A stretch of 64,000 bases of DNA from Accumulibacter sp. Lineage in GTDB: Bacteria > Pseudomonadota > Gammaproteobacteria > Burkholderiales > Rhodocyclaceae. Every line of letters starts with the position of its first letter. The first letter of the stretch is position 1. The position numbers and the translations under genes were made by a program. The stretch lies in assembly GCA_024235695.1 (NCBI GenBank), contig JACKLX010000005.1, positions 124,001 to 188,000 on the forward strand, read 5' to 3'. The notes under the pieces were generated by a model. It made no database searches. It saw only the letters and a program-made list of their open reading frames with translations, and was not told the DNA's origin. Of this stretch, positions 56,500 to 64,000 are shown piece by piece.

Positions 56500-57392
56500 A
56501 GATCCTGCTGTTCGGCAAGCGCGGCCAGGTCGGCTGGGAGCTGCAACGCAGCCTGGCGCCGCTGGGGCAGCTGGTGGCGCTCGATCGCGACCGGGACGGT
56601 GGCCTGTGCGGTGATTTCAGCGACCTTGCCGGTCTGGCGGCCTGCGTGCGCGAGGTCGCTCCCGAGTTGATCGTCAATGCCGCCGCTCACACCGCGGTAG
56701 ACCGGGCCGAATCGGAACCCGAACTGGCGCGAACGATCAACGCCCTGGCGCCGGACGTGCTCGCCGACGAAGCCAACCGCCTGGGCGCCTGGCTGGTGCA
56801 TTACTCGACCGACTACGTCTTCGACGGCAGCGGCGCAACGCCTTGGCGCGAAGACGACGCCACCGGACCGCTGAGCGTCTACGGCCGCACCAAGCTTGCC
56901 GGCGAGCAGGCCGTTGCCCGCTGCCGCCGACATCTGATCTTTCGTACCAGCTGGGTCTACGCGGCGCGCGGCAACAACTTTGCCCGGACGATGCTGCGCC
57001 TGGCCGGCGAACGCGACCAGCTCAAGGTCATCGCCGATCAGATCGGCGCGCCGACCAGTGCCGAACTGCTGGCCGACGTCACCGCGCACGCCGTTCGCTG
57101 CGCGCGGCGGCAGCCGGCTCTCGCCGGCCTCTACCATCTGGTCGCTGGCGGCGAAACGAGTTGGCATGGCTACGCCCGGCACGTCATCGACTTCGCCCGC
57201 AACGCCGGGCAGGCGATCCGCGTCGCACCGGCCGCCGTCGAGGCGATCGCGAGCAGCGCCTATCCCCTGCCGGCGCCCCGCCCGCACAACTCGCGCCTGG
57301 ACACCGGCAAGTTGCGGTCAGCCTTCGACCTGCACCTGCCGGACTGGCGGGTCGGTGTGGACCGGATGCTCGGCGAAGTGCTCGAACGCTGA
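56496..57392 (+). CDS. rfbD: dTDP-4-dehydrorhamnose reductase
   Basis: A 298-residue enzyme. [17 protein letters not shown] at 4-20, [19 protein letters not shown] near 58-76, [10 protein letters not shown] near 104-113, and Tyr129/Lys133 in YGRTK. Last step of dTDP-rhamnose synthesis. rfbA and rfbC are not seen in this window, so the set may be completed elsewhere. Confidence 0.95.
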   Translation: MKILLFGKRGQVGWELQRSLAPLGQLVALDRDRDGGLCGDFSDLAGLAACVREVAPELIVNAAAHTAVDRAESEPELARTINALAPDVLADEANRLGAWLVHYSTDYVFDGSGATPWREDDATGPLSVYGRTKLAGEQAVARCRRHLIFRTSWVYAARGNNFARTMLRLAGERDQLKVIADQIGAPTSAELLADVTAHAVRCARRQPALAGLYHLVAGGETSWHGYARHVIDFARNAGQAIRVAPAAVEAIASSAYPLPAPRPHNSRLDTGKLRSAFDLHLPDWRVGVDRMLGEVLER

Positions 57393-57487
57393 GGCGGATC
57401 GCCGAGCTGCCGGCCGTGCGCCGCCGCATGGCGGGCAATCGTGGGATGATGGCGGTCTTGGCACGCCGTTTCTGAAGGGGGTTCGAG

Positions 57488-58288
57488 TTGCTCTGGTGGT
57501 TGGCATATATCGCGCTGGGTCTGTTCACCGGGTTCTTCGCCGGCATGCTCGGGATCGGCGGCGGCCTGGTCATGGTCCCTGCCCTGACCATGATGTTCGC
57601 CGTGCAGGCGGGCTTTCCTGCGACCGAGGTGCTGCATCTGGCACTCGGCACGTCGATGGCGGCAATCCTGTTTACCTCGCTGGCCAGCCTGCGCGCCCAC
57701 CACCAGCATGGCGCCGTGCTGTGGAAGGTGGTCGTCCAGATCACTCCGGGAATTCTCGCCGGTACGCTGATCGGCACGCTGTTCGCGGGCAGCGTTCCAT
57801 CGAGGCCGCTGGCACTGTTCTTCATGGCCTTCGTCTGCCTGGTCGCGCTGCAGATGATCCTCGACCTGAAGCCGAGGCCCTCGCGCGACCTGCCCGGCGC
57901 GGTCGGCGTCTTTGGCGTCGGCACGGGCATCGGCGCGATTTCGGCCCTGGTGGCGATCGGCGGCGGCTCATTGACCGTACCTTTCCTGACCTGGTGCAAC
58001 GTCCGCGTTCAGCATGCCATCGGCACCTCGGCCGCGGTCGGCTTCCCGATCGCCATCGGCGGTTCGCTCGGCTACATCTTCAACGGCTGGGGGCACCCCG
58101 GCCTGCCGTCAGGGAGCCTCGGTTTCGTCTACCTGCCGGCACTGCTCTGGCTGGTGCCGTCGAGCATGCTGATCGCGCCACTTGGCGCCAGGCTGGCGCA
58201 CCGCTTGCCGGTCGCCACCCTGAAGCGTCTTTTTGCCGCCATCCTGATCCTGCTGGCGGCCAAGATGGCCTGGGGCCTGTTCGCCTGA
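57488..58288 (+). CDS. TauE/SafE family permease
   Basis: A 266-residue inner-membrane protein with about eight helices. Conserved repeats: FFAGMLGIGGGLVMVPAL near 17-34 and SALVAIGGGSLTVPFLTW near 154-171. TTG start. Family members export sulfite or other organic anions; substrate here unknown. Gap of 95 bases after rfbD. Confidence 0.9.
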   Translation: MLWWLAYIALGLFTGFFAGMLGIGGGLVMVPALTMMFAVQAGFPATEVLHLALGTSMAAILFTSLASLRAHHQHGAVLWKVVVQITPGILAGTLIGTLFAGSVPSRPLALFFMAFVCLVALQMILDLKPRPSRDLPGAVGVFGVGTGIGAISALVAIGGGSLTVPFLTWCNVRVQHAIGTSAAVGFPIAIGGSLGYIFNGWGHPGLPSGSLGFVYLPALLWLVPSSMLIAPLGARLAHRLPVATLKRLFAAILILLAAKMAWGLFA

Positions 58289-58297
58289 GGGCGCCGG

Positions 58298-59077
58298 TCA
58301 GCGGCCGCTGAAGGTCGGTCGGCGCTTCTCGAGGAAGGCTGCCAGCCCTTCCCGATAGTCGTCGGTCGCGAGAAACGCGAACGAGGCCCGCAACTCGTCC
58401 TGACCGAGCGGAATGTCGTTTTGCAGACGGCGTACCCAGCGCTTGTGCGAGCTGGCGACCAGCGGTGCGCCGGCGCAGATTCGCCGGGCCGTGGCGCTGG
58501 CTTCGTCAACGACCTCGGCGTCGGCGACGACACGCGTCACGAGGCCCTTGGCGAGCGCTTCCGACGCACCCAGGATACGACCTTCGAGCAGCAATTCGAG
58601 CACTGTCGCCGGACCGGCGAGCCGCAGCAGCGCCGCCATCTCGGCGGGATACATCGAGAATCCGAGCTGGTTGATCGGCACGCCGAACCGCGACGACGCG
58701 CCGCAGATCCGCAGATCGCACTGCGCGGCGATCTCCAGCCCGCCGCCGATGCACGCCCCCTGCACCAGTGCGATGGTCGGCAGGCGGCAGTCGAACAGCG
58801 CCTGCAGGGCAGCCCCCACCTGGCCATGGTAGGCCATCGCCCGATCCACCGTGTCGCGCCGGTGCAGGAACTCCTCGATGTCACCACCGGCAGCGAAAGC
58901 CTGCTCGCCTTCGCCGCGCACGATCACGCACCGCAACTGCGCGTCGGTCGACAGGTCGCCGACGATTTCCGCCAGGCGTTGCCACATCGCGAAGTCGATG
59001 GCGTTGAGTTTGCCTGGATTCGACAGCGTCACCGTTGCCACCGCCGCCGCCCGTGTGCAGGTGACGCGACCGCTCAC
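58298..59077 (-). CDS. Enoyl-CoA hydratase/isomerase family protein
   Basis: A 259-residue crotonase-fold protein. Oxyanion-hole motifs: GEQAFAAGGDIEEF near 57-70 and VQGACIGGGLEIAAQCDL near 105-122. The catalytic Glu region shows NQLGFSMYPAEMAALLRLAG near 135-154. Neither hydratase nor methylmalonyl-CoA decarboxylase can be fixed by eye. It overlaps the GntR gene upstream by 4 bases and is close to mcm, so a role in short-chain acyl-CoA turnover is likely. Confidence 0.85.
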   Translation of the reverse strand: MSGRVTCTRAAAVATVTLSNPGKLNAIDFAMWQRLAEIVGDLSTDAQLRCVIVRGEGEQAFAAGGDIEEFLHRRDTVDRAMAYHGQVGAALQALFDCRLPTIALVQGACIGGGLEIAAQCDLRICGASSRFGVPINQLGFSMYPAEMAALLRLAGPATVLELLLEGRILGASEALAKGLVTRVVADAEVVDEASATARRICAGAPLVASSHKRWVRRLQNDIPLGQDELRASFAFLATDDYREGLAAFLEKRRPTFSGR

Positions 59078-59745
59078 GTCGCCAGCTCCTGCCCGGCGTG
59101 GCTCTTGGCCAGCGCCTGGCGTCCCGACATGATGTGATCGTGCATCGCCGCCTGCGCCCGCAGCGCGTCGCCCGCCTCGATCGCTGCCAGGATGACGGCA
59201 TGTTCGGCGAGCGATTGCTGCAGACGGCCGTCGATGCTCAGCGAGAACAGGCGAGTCAGCTTGAGCACCTTGCGCAAGTCCTGGATCACCTGCCGCAAGC
59301 GGCGATTTCCCGACATCTCCTGGATCTGGAAGTGAAACGCCTGATTCGCCTCGAAGAAACGCTCGATCTCGTCATTGCCGGCAAAATGCTCGAGTTGGGC
59401 GTGAATCTCTGCCAGCCGGGCAAGGTCTGCCGGCGTTGCCCGGCGGGTTGCTTCGAGCGCACAACGCCCTTCGAGCATCGCCATCAAGGGGAAGATGTCG
59501 TCGAGATCCTGCTCCGAGATCTCGGTCACAAAACAACCACGGCGTGGCCGCAGGGTCACCAGTCCCTCGGCGGCAAGCACCTTCAACGCCTCCCGCAGGG
59601 GCGTCCGGCTGATCCCGTAGGCGACGGTCAAGGCCTGTTCGTCGATCCGCGTTCCCGGCGGCAATTCGTGCGAGAAGATTCTCTGCCGCAGTCTCTCGGC
59701 GACCTCCTCGTAGAGGGCAGTCTGGGCTATCTGGCTCGGATCCAT
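59074..59745 (-). CDS. GntR-family regulator with FCD domain
   Basis: A 223-residue repressor. Winged HTH: LRQRIFSHELPPGTRIDEQA near 18-37, TPLREALKVLAAEGLVTLRP near 52-71; FCD domain from about 88 with NQAFHFQIQEMSGNRRL near 134-150. Divergent from mcm with 200 bases between, which hold two palindromes, so it is the likely regulator of mcm and the hydratase gene. Ligand unknown, perhaps an acyl-CoA or propionate-derived acid. Confidence 0.9.
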   Translation of the reverse strand: MDPSQIAQTALYEEVAERLRQRIFSHELPPGTRIDEQALTVAYGISRTPLREALKVLAAEGLVTLRPRRGCFVTEISEQDLDDIFPLMAMLEGRCALEATRRATPADLARLAEIHAQLEHFAGNDEIERFFEANQAFHFQIQEMSGNRRLRQVIQDLRKVLKLTRLFSLSIDGRLQQSLAEHAVILAAIEAGDALRAQAAMHDHIMSGRQALAKSHAGQELAT

Positions 59746-59796
59746 CGATCTCTGTTTCGCCGCTTCGTTCAGGGTCTGCGCGAGACCTTGCGTTCA

Positions 59797-59816
59797 TAAT
59801 TATGGATACAGTATTA
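59797..59816. promoter_or_regulatory. 20-bp imperfect dyad between GntR gene and mcm (candidate operator)
   Basis: TAATTATGGATACAGTATTA reads back on the other strand with 14 of 20 positions symmetric. AT-rich in a GC-rich region, 50 bases upstream of the GntR start, it has the size and the position of a GntR-family operator. Confidence 0.55.
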
Positions 59817-59833
59817 TTCGTCGGGCGGAGTGT

Positions 59834-59849
59834 CAAGCTTTAAAGCTTG
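59834..59849. promoter_or_regulatory. Perfect 16-bp palindrome upstream of mcm
   Basis: CAAGCTTT-AAAGCTTG is a perfect palindrome, about 30 bases upstream of the TATAAT for mcm. It may be a second regulatory site. Confidence 0.5.
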
Positions 59850-59878
59850 CTGCAAGACAGCATGGCGCTCTTGGTCGG

Positions 59879-59884
59879 TATAAT
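59879..59884 (+). promoter_or_regulatory. -10 box of mcm
   Basis: A perfect TATAAT 60 bases before the mcm start; the best upstream match to -35 (AAGACA) is 19 bases away, which is weak. Confidence 0.5.
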
Positions 59885-59945
59885 CCTTGCGTCGTCCGTG
59901 ACGACAGCCCCAACCCATTCCACTGATTTCGTGAAAGGTTCCGTC

Positions 59946-62114
59946 ATGTCCAACGCGAACAACCCTGCCCTAGCCGATTCGGAAAATCTCGACGCCTGGA
60001 AGAAAGCTGCCGCCAAAGCCCTGCGCGGTGCCGAGCTCGAGACGCTGAACTGGGTAACGCCCGAAGGAGTGGTGGTCAAGCCGCTCTACACCCGCCAGGA
60101 CCTCAAGGGCCTGCAATACACCGATACCCTGCCCGGCTTCGCCCCCTTCGTCCGCGGTCCGCAGGCGACGATGTACACCGGCCGGCCCTGGACGATCCGC
60201 CAGTACGCCGGCTTCTCCACCGCCGAGGCCTCCAACGCCTTCTATCGCAAGGCCCTGGCTGCCGGCGGTCAGGGTGTCTCGGTGGCCTTCGATCTGGCCA
60301 CCCACCGCGGTTACGACTCCGATCATCCGCGGGTCACCGGCGACGTCGGCAAGGCCGGCGTGGCGATCGACTCGGTCGAAGACATGAAGATCCTGTTCGA
60401 CGGCATCCCGCTCGAGAAGATTTCGGTGTCGATGACCATGAACGGCGCCGTGCTGCCGATCCTCGCCGGCTACATCGTCGCCGCCGAAGAGCAGGGCGTG
60501 CCGCAGGAACAGCTCTCGGGGACCATCCAGAACGACATCCTCAAGGAGTTCATGGTCCGCAACACCTACATCTACCCGCCAAAGCCGTCGATGCGGATCA
60601 TCTCCGACATCATCGGCTACACCGCACAGCACATGCCGAAGTTCAACTCGATCTCGATTTCGGGTTATCACATGCAGGAAGCCGGCGCCACGCAAGCGCT
60701 CGAACTGGCGTTCACCATTGCCGACGGTCGCGACTATGTGCGCACGGCGATCGCTTCCGGCCTCGACGTCGACGCCTTTGCCGGCCGGCTGTCGTTCTTC
60801 TTCGCGATCGGCATGAACTTCTACCTCGAAGTGGCCAAGCTGCGCGCGGCGCGCCTGCTGTGGTGGCGAGCGATGCAGGAGTTCTCGCCGAAGAATGCCA
60901 AGTCGAGCATGCTGCGCACGCACTGCCAGACCTCGGGCTGGTCGCTGACCGAGCAGGATCCCTACAACAACGTCGTGCGCACGACCATCGAAGCGATGGC
61001 CGCGGTCTTCGGCGGCACCCAGTCGCTGCACACCAATGCGCTTGACGAAGCGATCGCCCTGCCGACCGAGTTCTCCTCACGCATCGCCCGCAACACCCAG
61101 CTGGTGATCCAGGAAGAGACGCACATCACCAATGTCATCGACCCGTGGGCAGGCTCCTACATGATGGAGAAGCTGACGCAGGATCTGGCCGACGAAGCCT
61201 GGAAAATCATCGAGGAAGTCGACAGCATGGGCGGCATGACGCACGCCGTCGAATCCGGCTGGGCGAAGATGAAGATCGAGGCCTGCGCAGCCGACAAGCA
61301 GGCGCGCATCGACTCCGGCAAGGACGTGATCGTCGGCGTGAACAAGTACAAGCTGGCCAAGCAGGACGCGATCGAGATCCGTGACATCGACAACAACGCC
61401 GTCCGCGAATCGCAGATCGCCCGCCTCAAGACAGTCCGGGCAAGCCGTGATTCGGACAAGGTCGACGCGGCGCTGGCCGATCTGACGCGCTGCGCCGAAA
61501 CGGGTGAAGGCAATCTCCTCGACTTCGCGGTCAAGGCGATGCGCCTGCGCGCTTCGGTCGGCGAGGTCTCCGATGCGATGGAAAAAATCTTCGGGCGTTT
61601 CCGCGCCACCCAGCAGACCGTCTCCGGCGTCTATGGCGCCGTGGTCGATGGCATTTCGAGTTGGGAAACCCTGAAAGCCGAAATCGCCAGGTTCAACGAG
61701 GACGAGGGCCGCCGGCCGCGGATCATGGTCGCCAAGCTCGGTCAGGACGGTCACGACCGCGGCGCCAAGGTGGTCGCCACCGCTTTTGCCGACCTCGGTT
61801 TCGACATCGACGTCGGACCGCTTTTCCAGACCCCCGAAGAAGCCGCGCGTCTGGCGATCGAGAACGACGTACACGCGGTCGGTGTCTCGTCGCTGGCCGC
61901 CGGCCACAAGACGCTGTTGCCGGCGCTGGTCAAGGCGCTCAAGGATCAGGGTGCCGACGACATCATCGTCTTTGCTGGCGGGGTGATCCCGGCACAGGAC
62001 TACGATTTCCTGTTCAAGTCCGGCGCCAAGGCCATTTTCGGGCCGGGAACGCGGATCGAGGACTCGGCGATGACCGTCCTCAAGGAAATCCGCAAGGCAC
62101 GCGCCGCCGCCTGA
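59946..62114 (+). CDS. scpA: Methylmalonyl-CoA mutase
   Basis: A 722-residue coenzyme-B12 enzyme that interconverts succinyl-CoA and methylmalonyl-CoA. Catalytic barrel N-terminal ([20 protein letters not shown] near 39-58, [20 protein letters not shown] near 80-99), C-terminal cobalamin domain with the ligand His603 in GHDRGAKV and [15 protein letters not shown] near 648. Length like single-chain ScpA/Mut. Start at 59946 has AAAGG upstream. Followed by meaB and pccB, as in propionate metabolism. Confidence 0.97.
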   Translation: MSNANNPALADSENLDAWKKAAAKALRGAELETLNWVTPEGVVVKPLYTRQDLKGLQYTDTLPGFAPFVRGPQATMYTGRPWTIRQYAGFSTAEASNAFYRKALAAGGQGVSVAFDLATHRGYDSDHPRVTGDVGKAGVAIDSVEDMKILFDGIPLEKISVSMTMNGAVLPILAGYIVAAEEQGVPQEQLSGTIQNDILKEFMVRNTYIYPPKPSMRIISDIIGYTAQHMPKFNSISISGYHMQEAGATQALELAFTIADGRDYVRTAIASGLDVDAFAGRLSFFFAIGMNFYLEVAKLRAARLLWWRAMQEFSPKNAKSSMLRTHCQTSGWSLTEQDPYNNVVRTTIEAMAAVFGGTQSLHTNALDEAIALPTEFSSRIARNTQLVIQEETHITNVIDPWAGSYMMEKLTQDLADEAWKIIEEVDSMGGMTHAVESGWAKMKIEACAADKQARIDSGKDVIVGVNKYKLAKQDAIEIRDIDNNAVRESQIARLKTVRASRDSDKVDAALADLTRCAETGEGNLLDFAVKAMRLRASVGEVSDAMEKIFGRFRATQQTVSGVYGAVVDGISSWETLKAEIARFNEDEGRRPRIMVAKLGQDGHDRGAKVVATAFADLGFDIDVGPLFQTPEEAARLAIENDVHAVGVSSLAAGHKTLLPALVKALKDQGADDIIVFAGGVIPAQDYDFLFKSGAKAIFGPGTRIEDSAMTVLKEIRKARAAA

Positions 62115-62139
62115 GCAGTTCCGCCAACAGCCATCAACC

Positions 62140-63153
62140 ATGGATATGATGAGCCACACATCCACATCCACCAGCGGCATGGCTCCTGCTGACCAGCATC
62201 TCGTCGACGGCGTTCTCGCGCGTCGTCGGCGAGCGCTGGCCAAAGCCATCACGCTCGTCGAATCGACGCGCAGCGATCACCAGCGTCGTGCCCGGCAGGT
62301 GCTGACGGCGCTGCTGCCGCACACCGGCCAGACCATGCGGATCGGCATCTCCGGCGCCCCCGGTGCCGGCAAGTCGACCTTCATCGAATCGCTCGGCCTT
62401 TATCTGATCGAAGCGGGCAAGCGGGTTGCGGTGCTCGCCGTAGACCCGTCCTCGTCTGTTTCCGGCGGTTCGATTCTCGGCGACAAGACGCGCATGGAGC
62501 TTCTTTGCCAGCGCGACGAGGCGTTCATCCGGCCCAGCCCGTCGTCCGGTTCATTGGGCGGCGTGGCCGACAAGACGCGCGAAGCGATGCTGCTTTGCGA
62601 AGCCGGCGGTTTTGACGTGATCATCGTCGAAACCGTCGGCGTCGGCCAATCGGAAACGACGGTCGCCGGCATGGTCGATGCGTTCGTCCTGCTGCAGCTG
62701 CCCAGCCAGGGCGACGATCTGCAGGCGATCAAGAAGGGGATTGTCGAAATCGCCGACCTGATCGTCTTCAACAAGGCCGATATCGACGAACGCGCCGCGG
62801 CCGCCGCGCGCAGCCAGATGCGTACGGCGCTGACCATGCTGCGCAGCGCCAGCCCCAACTGGCGGCCACCGGTACTTACCTGCAGCGCGCTGGGCAAGCG
62901 CGGCATCGCCGAGTTCTGGGCCGAAATCGAGCGCTACCAGGCGGCCATGACGGCCAGCGGCGAATTCGAGCAGAAGCGTCGGCGGCAAGCCGTGGACTGG
63001 ATGTGGAGCCTGATCGATTCCGGCCTGCGGCGCTATTTCCGCGGCCACACCGCGGTCCGCGCGGCCTTGCCGGAGCTGTCCAATGACGTCGCCGAGGGAC
63101 GGACGACGCCGGGCGCGGCGGCTTCGCGGCTGCTCGGCTACCTGAAGCACTGA
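62140..63153 (+). CDS. meaB: MeaB/ArgK-type GTPase chaperone of methylmalonyl-CoA mutase
   Basis: A 337-residue G3E GTPase that loads and protects the B12 cofactor of the mutase. P-loop GISGAPGAGKSTFIESLG at 69-86 (Lys78), LAVDPSSSVSGGSILGDKTRM near 103-123, IIVETVGVGQSE near 164-175 and NKAD near 209. 25 bases after mcm, so co-transcribed. C-terminal dimer helix SLIDSGLRRYFRGH. Confidence 0.95.
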   Translation: MDMMSHTSTSTSGMAPADQHLVDGVLARRRRALAKAITLVESTRSDHQRRARQVLTALLPHTGQTMRIGISGAPGAGKSTFIESLGLYLIEAGKRVAVLAVDPSSSVSGGSILGDKTRMELLCQRDEAFIRPSPSSGSLGGVADKTREAMLLCEAGGFDVIIVETVGVGQSETTVAGMVDAFVLLQLPSQGDDLQAIKKGIVEIADLIVFNKADIDERAAAAARSQMRTALTMLRSASPNWRPPVLTCSALGKRGIAEFWAEIERYQAAMTASGEFEQKRRRQAVDWMWSLIDSGLRRYFRGHTAVRAALPELSNDVAEGRTTPGAAASRLLGYLKH

Positions 63154-63188
63154 TTGCCGGGGTTGGACCAGGATAGTCCGCCCTCGTG

Positions 63189-63240
63189 GAGTAGTTCCGT
63201 TGTTTGAGTAGTTCTGATTGACCCGACCGTTAGGGAGTAG
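63189..63240 (+). repeat. Short direct repeats before pccB
   Basis: GAGTAGTTC occurs at 63189-63197 and 63206-63214 (17-base period), and GAGTAG again at 63235-63240, where it forms part of the ribosome site region. Possibly a regulatory repeat, possibly chance. Confidence 0.35.
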
Positions 63241-63245
63241 ACCTT

Positions 63246-64000
63246 ATGCACGACATCATTCGCCAGCTTGCAGAAAAGCGTGCGGCGGCGTGTCTGGGTG
63301 GTGGCCAGAAACGCATCGATAACCAGCACAGCAAGGGCAAACTGTCCGCCCGCGAGCGCATCGAGCTGCTGCTCGACAGTGGTTCCTTCGAGGAATGGGA
63401 CATGTTCAAGGAGCACCGCTGCCACGACTTCGGCATGGCCGATCAGTCGGTTCCCGGCGACGGCGTGGTGATCGGCTGCGGCACCATCAACGGTCGCCTG
63501 ATGTTCGTCTTTTCGCAGGATTTCACCGTCTTCGGCGGCTCGCTGTCGGAAGCACACGCCGAGAAGATCTGCAAGGTGATGGATCACGCGATCAAGGTCG
63601 GAGCGCCGGTCATCGGCCTCAACGACTCGGGCGGCGCGCGCATCCAGGAAGGGGTCGCTTCGCTGGCCGGTTACGCCGACGTCTTCCAGCGCAATGTCCT
63701 GGCCTCCGGCGTCGTACCGCAGATCTCGCTGATCATGGGGCCCTGCGCCGGCGGCGCGGTCTACAGCCCGTCGATGACCGACTTCATCTTCATGGTCAAG
63801 GATTCGTCGTACATGTTCGTCACCGGCCCGGAAGTGGTCAAGACGGTGACCCACGAAGACGTCACCGCCGAGGAACTCGGCGGCGCGGTCACCCATACCA
63901 GCAAGTCCGGGGTCGCCGACCTGGCGTTCGAGAACGACGTCGAGGCGCTGATGATGCTGCGCCGCTTCATCAGCTTCCTGCCGTCGAACAACCGCGAGAA
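63246..64000 (+). CDS. pccB: Propionyl-CoA carboxylase beta subunit (5' part, runs off the window)
   Basis: The first 251 codons of a carboxyltransferase. N-terminal [39 protein letters not shown] near 30-48, [20 protein letters not shown] near 72-91, [20 protein letters not shown] near 124-143, and the acyl-CoA site [16 protein letters not shown] near 168-183. Carboxylates propionyl-CoA to methylmalonyl-CoA with a biotinylated alpha subunit that is not seen here. GGGAG precedes the ATG. The end is outside the window. Confidence 0.93.
   Translation, partial: MHDIIRQLAEKRAAACLGGGQKRIDNQHSKGKLSARERIELLLDSGSFEEWDMFKEHRCHDFGMADQSVPGDGVVIGCGTINGRLMFVFSQDFTVFGGSLSEAHAEKICKVMDHAIKVGAPVIGLNDSGGARIQEGVASLAGYADVFQRNVLASGVVPQISLIMGPCAGGAVYSPSMTDFIFMVKDSSYMFVTGPEVVKTVTHEDVTAEELGGAVTHTSKSGVADLAFENDVEALMMLRRFISFLPSNNRE

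Overview
The window is high-GC and densely coding. It reads as the chromosome of a Gram-negative betaproteobacterium. The organism call is inference: gene content and order (pcm-rhodanese-tolC beside waaA/waaC, trpE apart from trpGDC, secB-grxC-gpsA, two general porins beside rpsT, a methylmalonyl-CoA mutase / MeaB / propionyl-CoA carboxylase block) fit Rhodocyclales, and a Candidatus Accumulibacter-like bacterium is my best guess. I saw no rRNA, tRNA, CRISPR array, insertion sequence, phage or integrase. The sequence starts inside one gene and ends inside another (propionyl-CoA carboxylase beta subunit).

Layout. 0-3.3 kb: end of an unidentified gene, a multi-spanning membrane protein, a Mut7-C type protein and an old-yellow-enzyme reductase. 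3.3-3.76 kb: intergenic stretch full of hairpins. 3.76-6.85 kb (minus): arsR-type regulator, then rhodanese-grxC-secB-SH3 protein-gpsA. 6.9-11.2 kb (plus): envC-ctpA-hypothetical-moeB/thiF. 11.2-15.4 kb (minus): glyA-nrdR-ribD with overlapping ends, and a cation-efflux protein. 15.7-24.9 kb (plus): a catabolic island for an unknown sugar acid, with an SMP-30 lactonase, an isopropylmalate-dehydrogenase-like enzyme, a Gfo/Idh/MocA dehydrogenase, a complete DctPQM TRAP transporter, a DUF1537 kinase, a class II aldolase/decarboxylase, an LsrG-like small protein and a GntR regulator. 24.9-32.4 kb: CBS protein, secA, argJ, a methyltransferase, apaG, rpe-gph.

32.4-45 kb: tryptophan genes in two blocks. 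trpE is preceded by a short Trp-rich reading frame that looks like an attenuation leader peptide. trpG-trpD-(Uma2 family gene)-trpC lies 8 kb downstream. Between them are a CmpX-like channel, exported proteins of unknown role, a minus-strand cluster (exported intradiol dioxygenase, ATP/ADP-translocase-like carrier, Tat-exported aldo/keto reductase, exported small protein) and an ABC-2 exporter. 45-49 kb: two tandem porins and rpsT, each with a clear intrinsic terminator. 49-57.4 kb: pcm-rhodanese-tolC, then waaC-waaA on the opposite strand, then manC-rfbB-rfbD for nucleotide sugars. 57.5-64 kb: a TauE/SafE permease, an enoyl-CoA hydratase-family gene with a GntR regulator, and divergently mcm-meaB-pccB, the interconversion of propionyl-CoA and succinyl-CoA.

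The most interesting items are the sugar-acid island, which lacks the usual dehydrogenase and isomerase but carries possible substitutes; the candidate trp leader; palindromes that look like operators before arsR, pcm, mcm and the sugar-acid island; and a short hydrophobic reading frame in the presumed secA leader. All function calls rest on motif recognition by eye; no database search was run.
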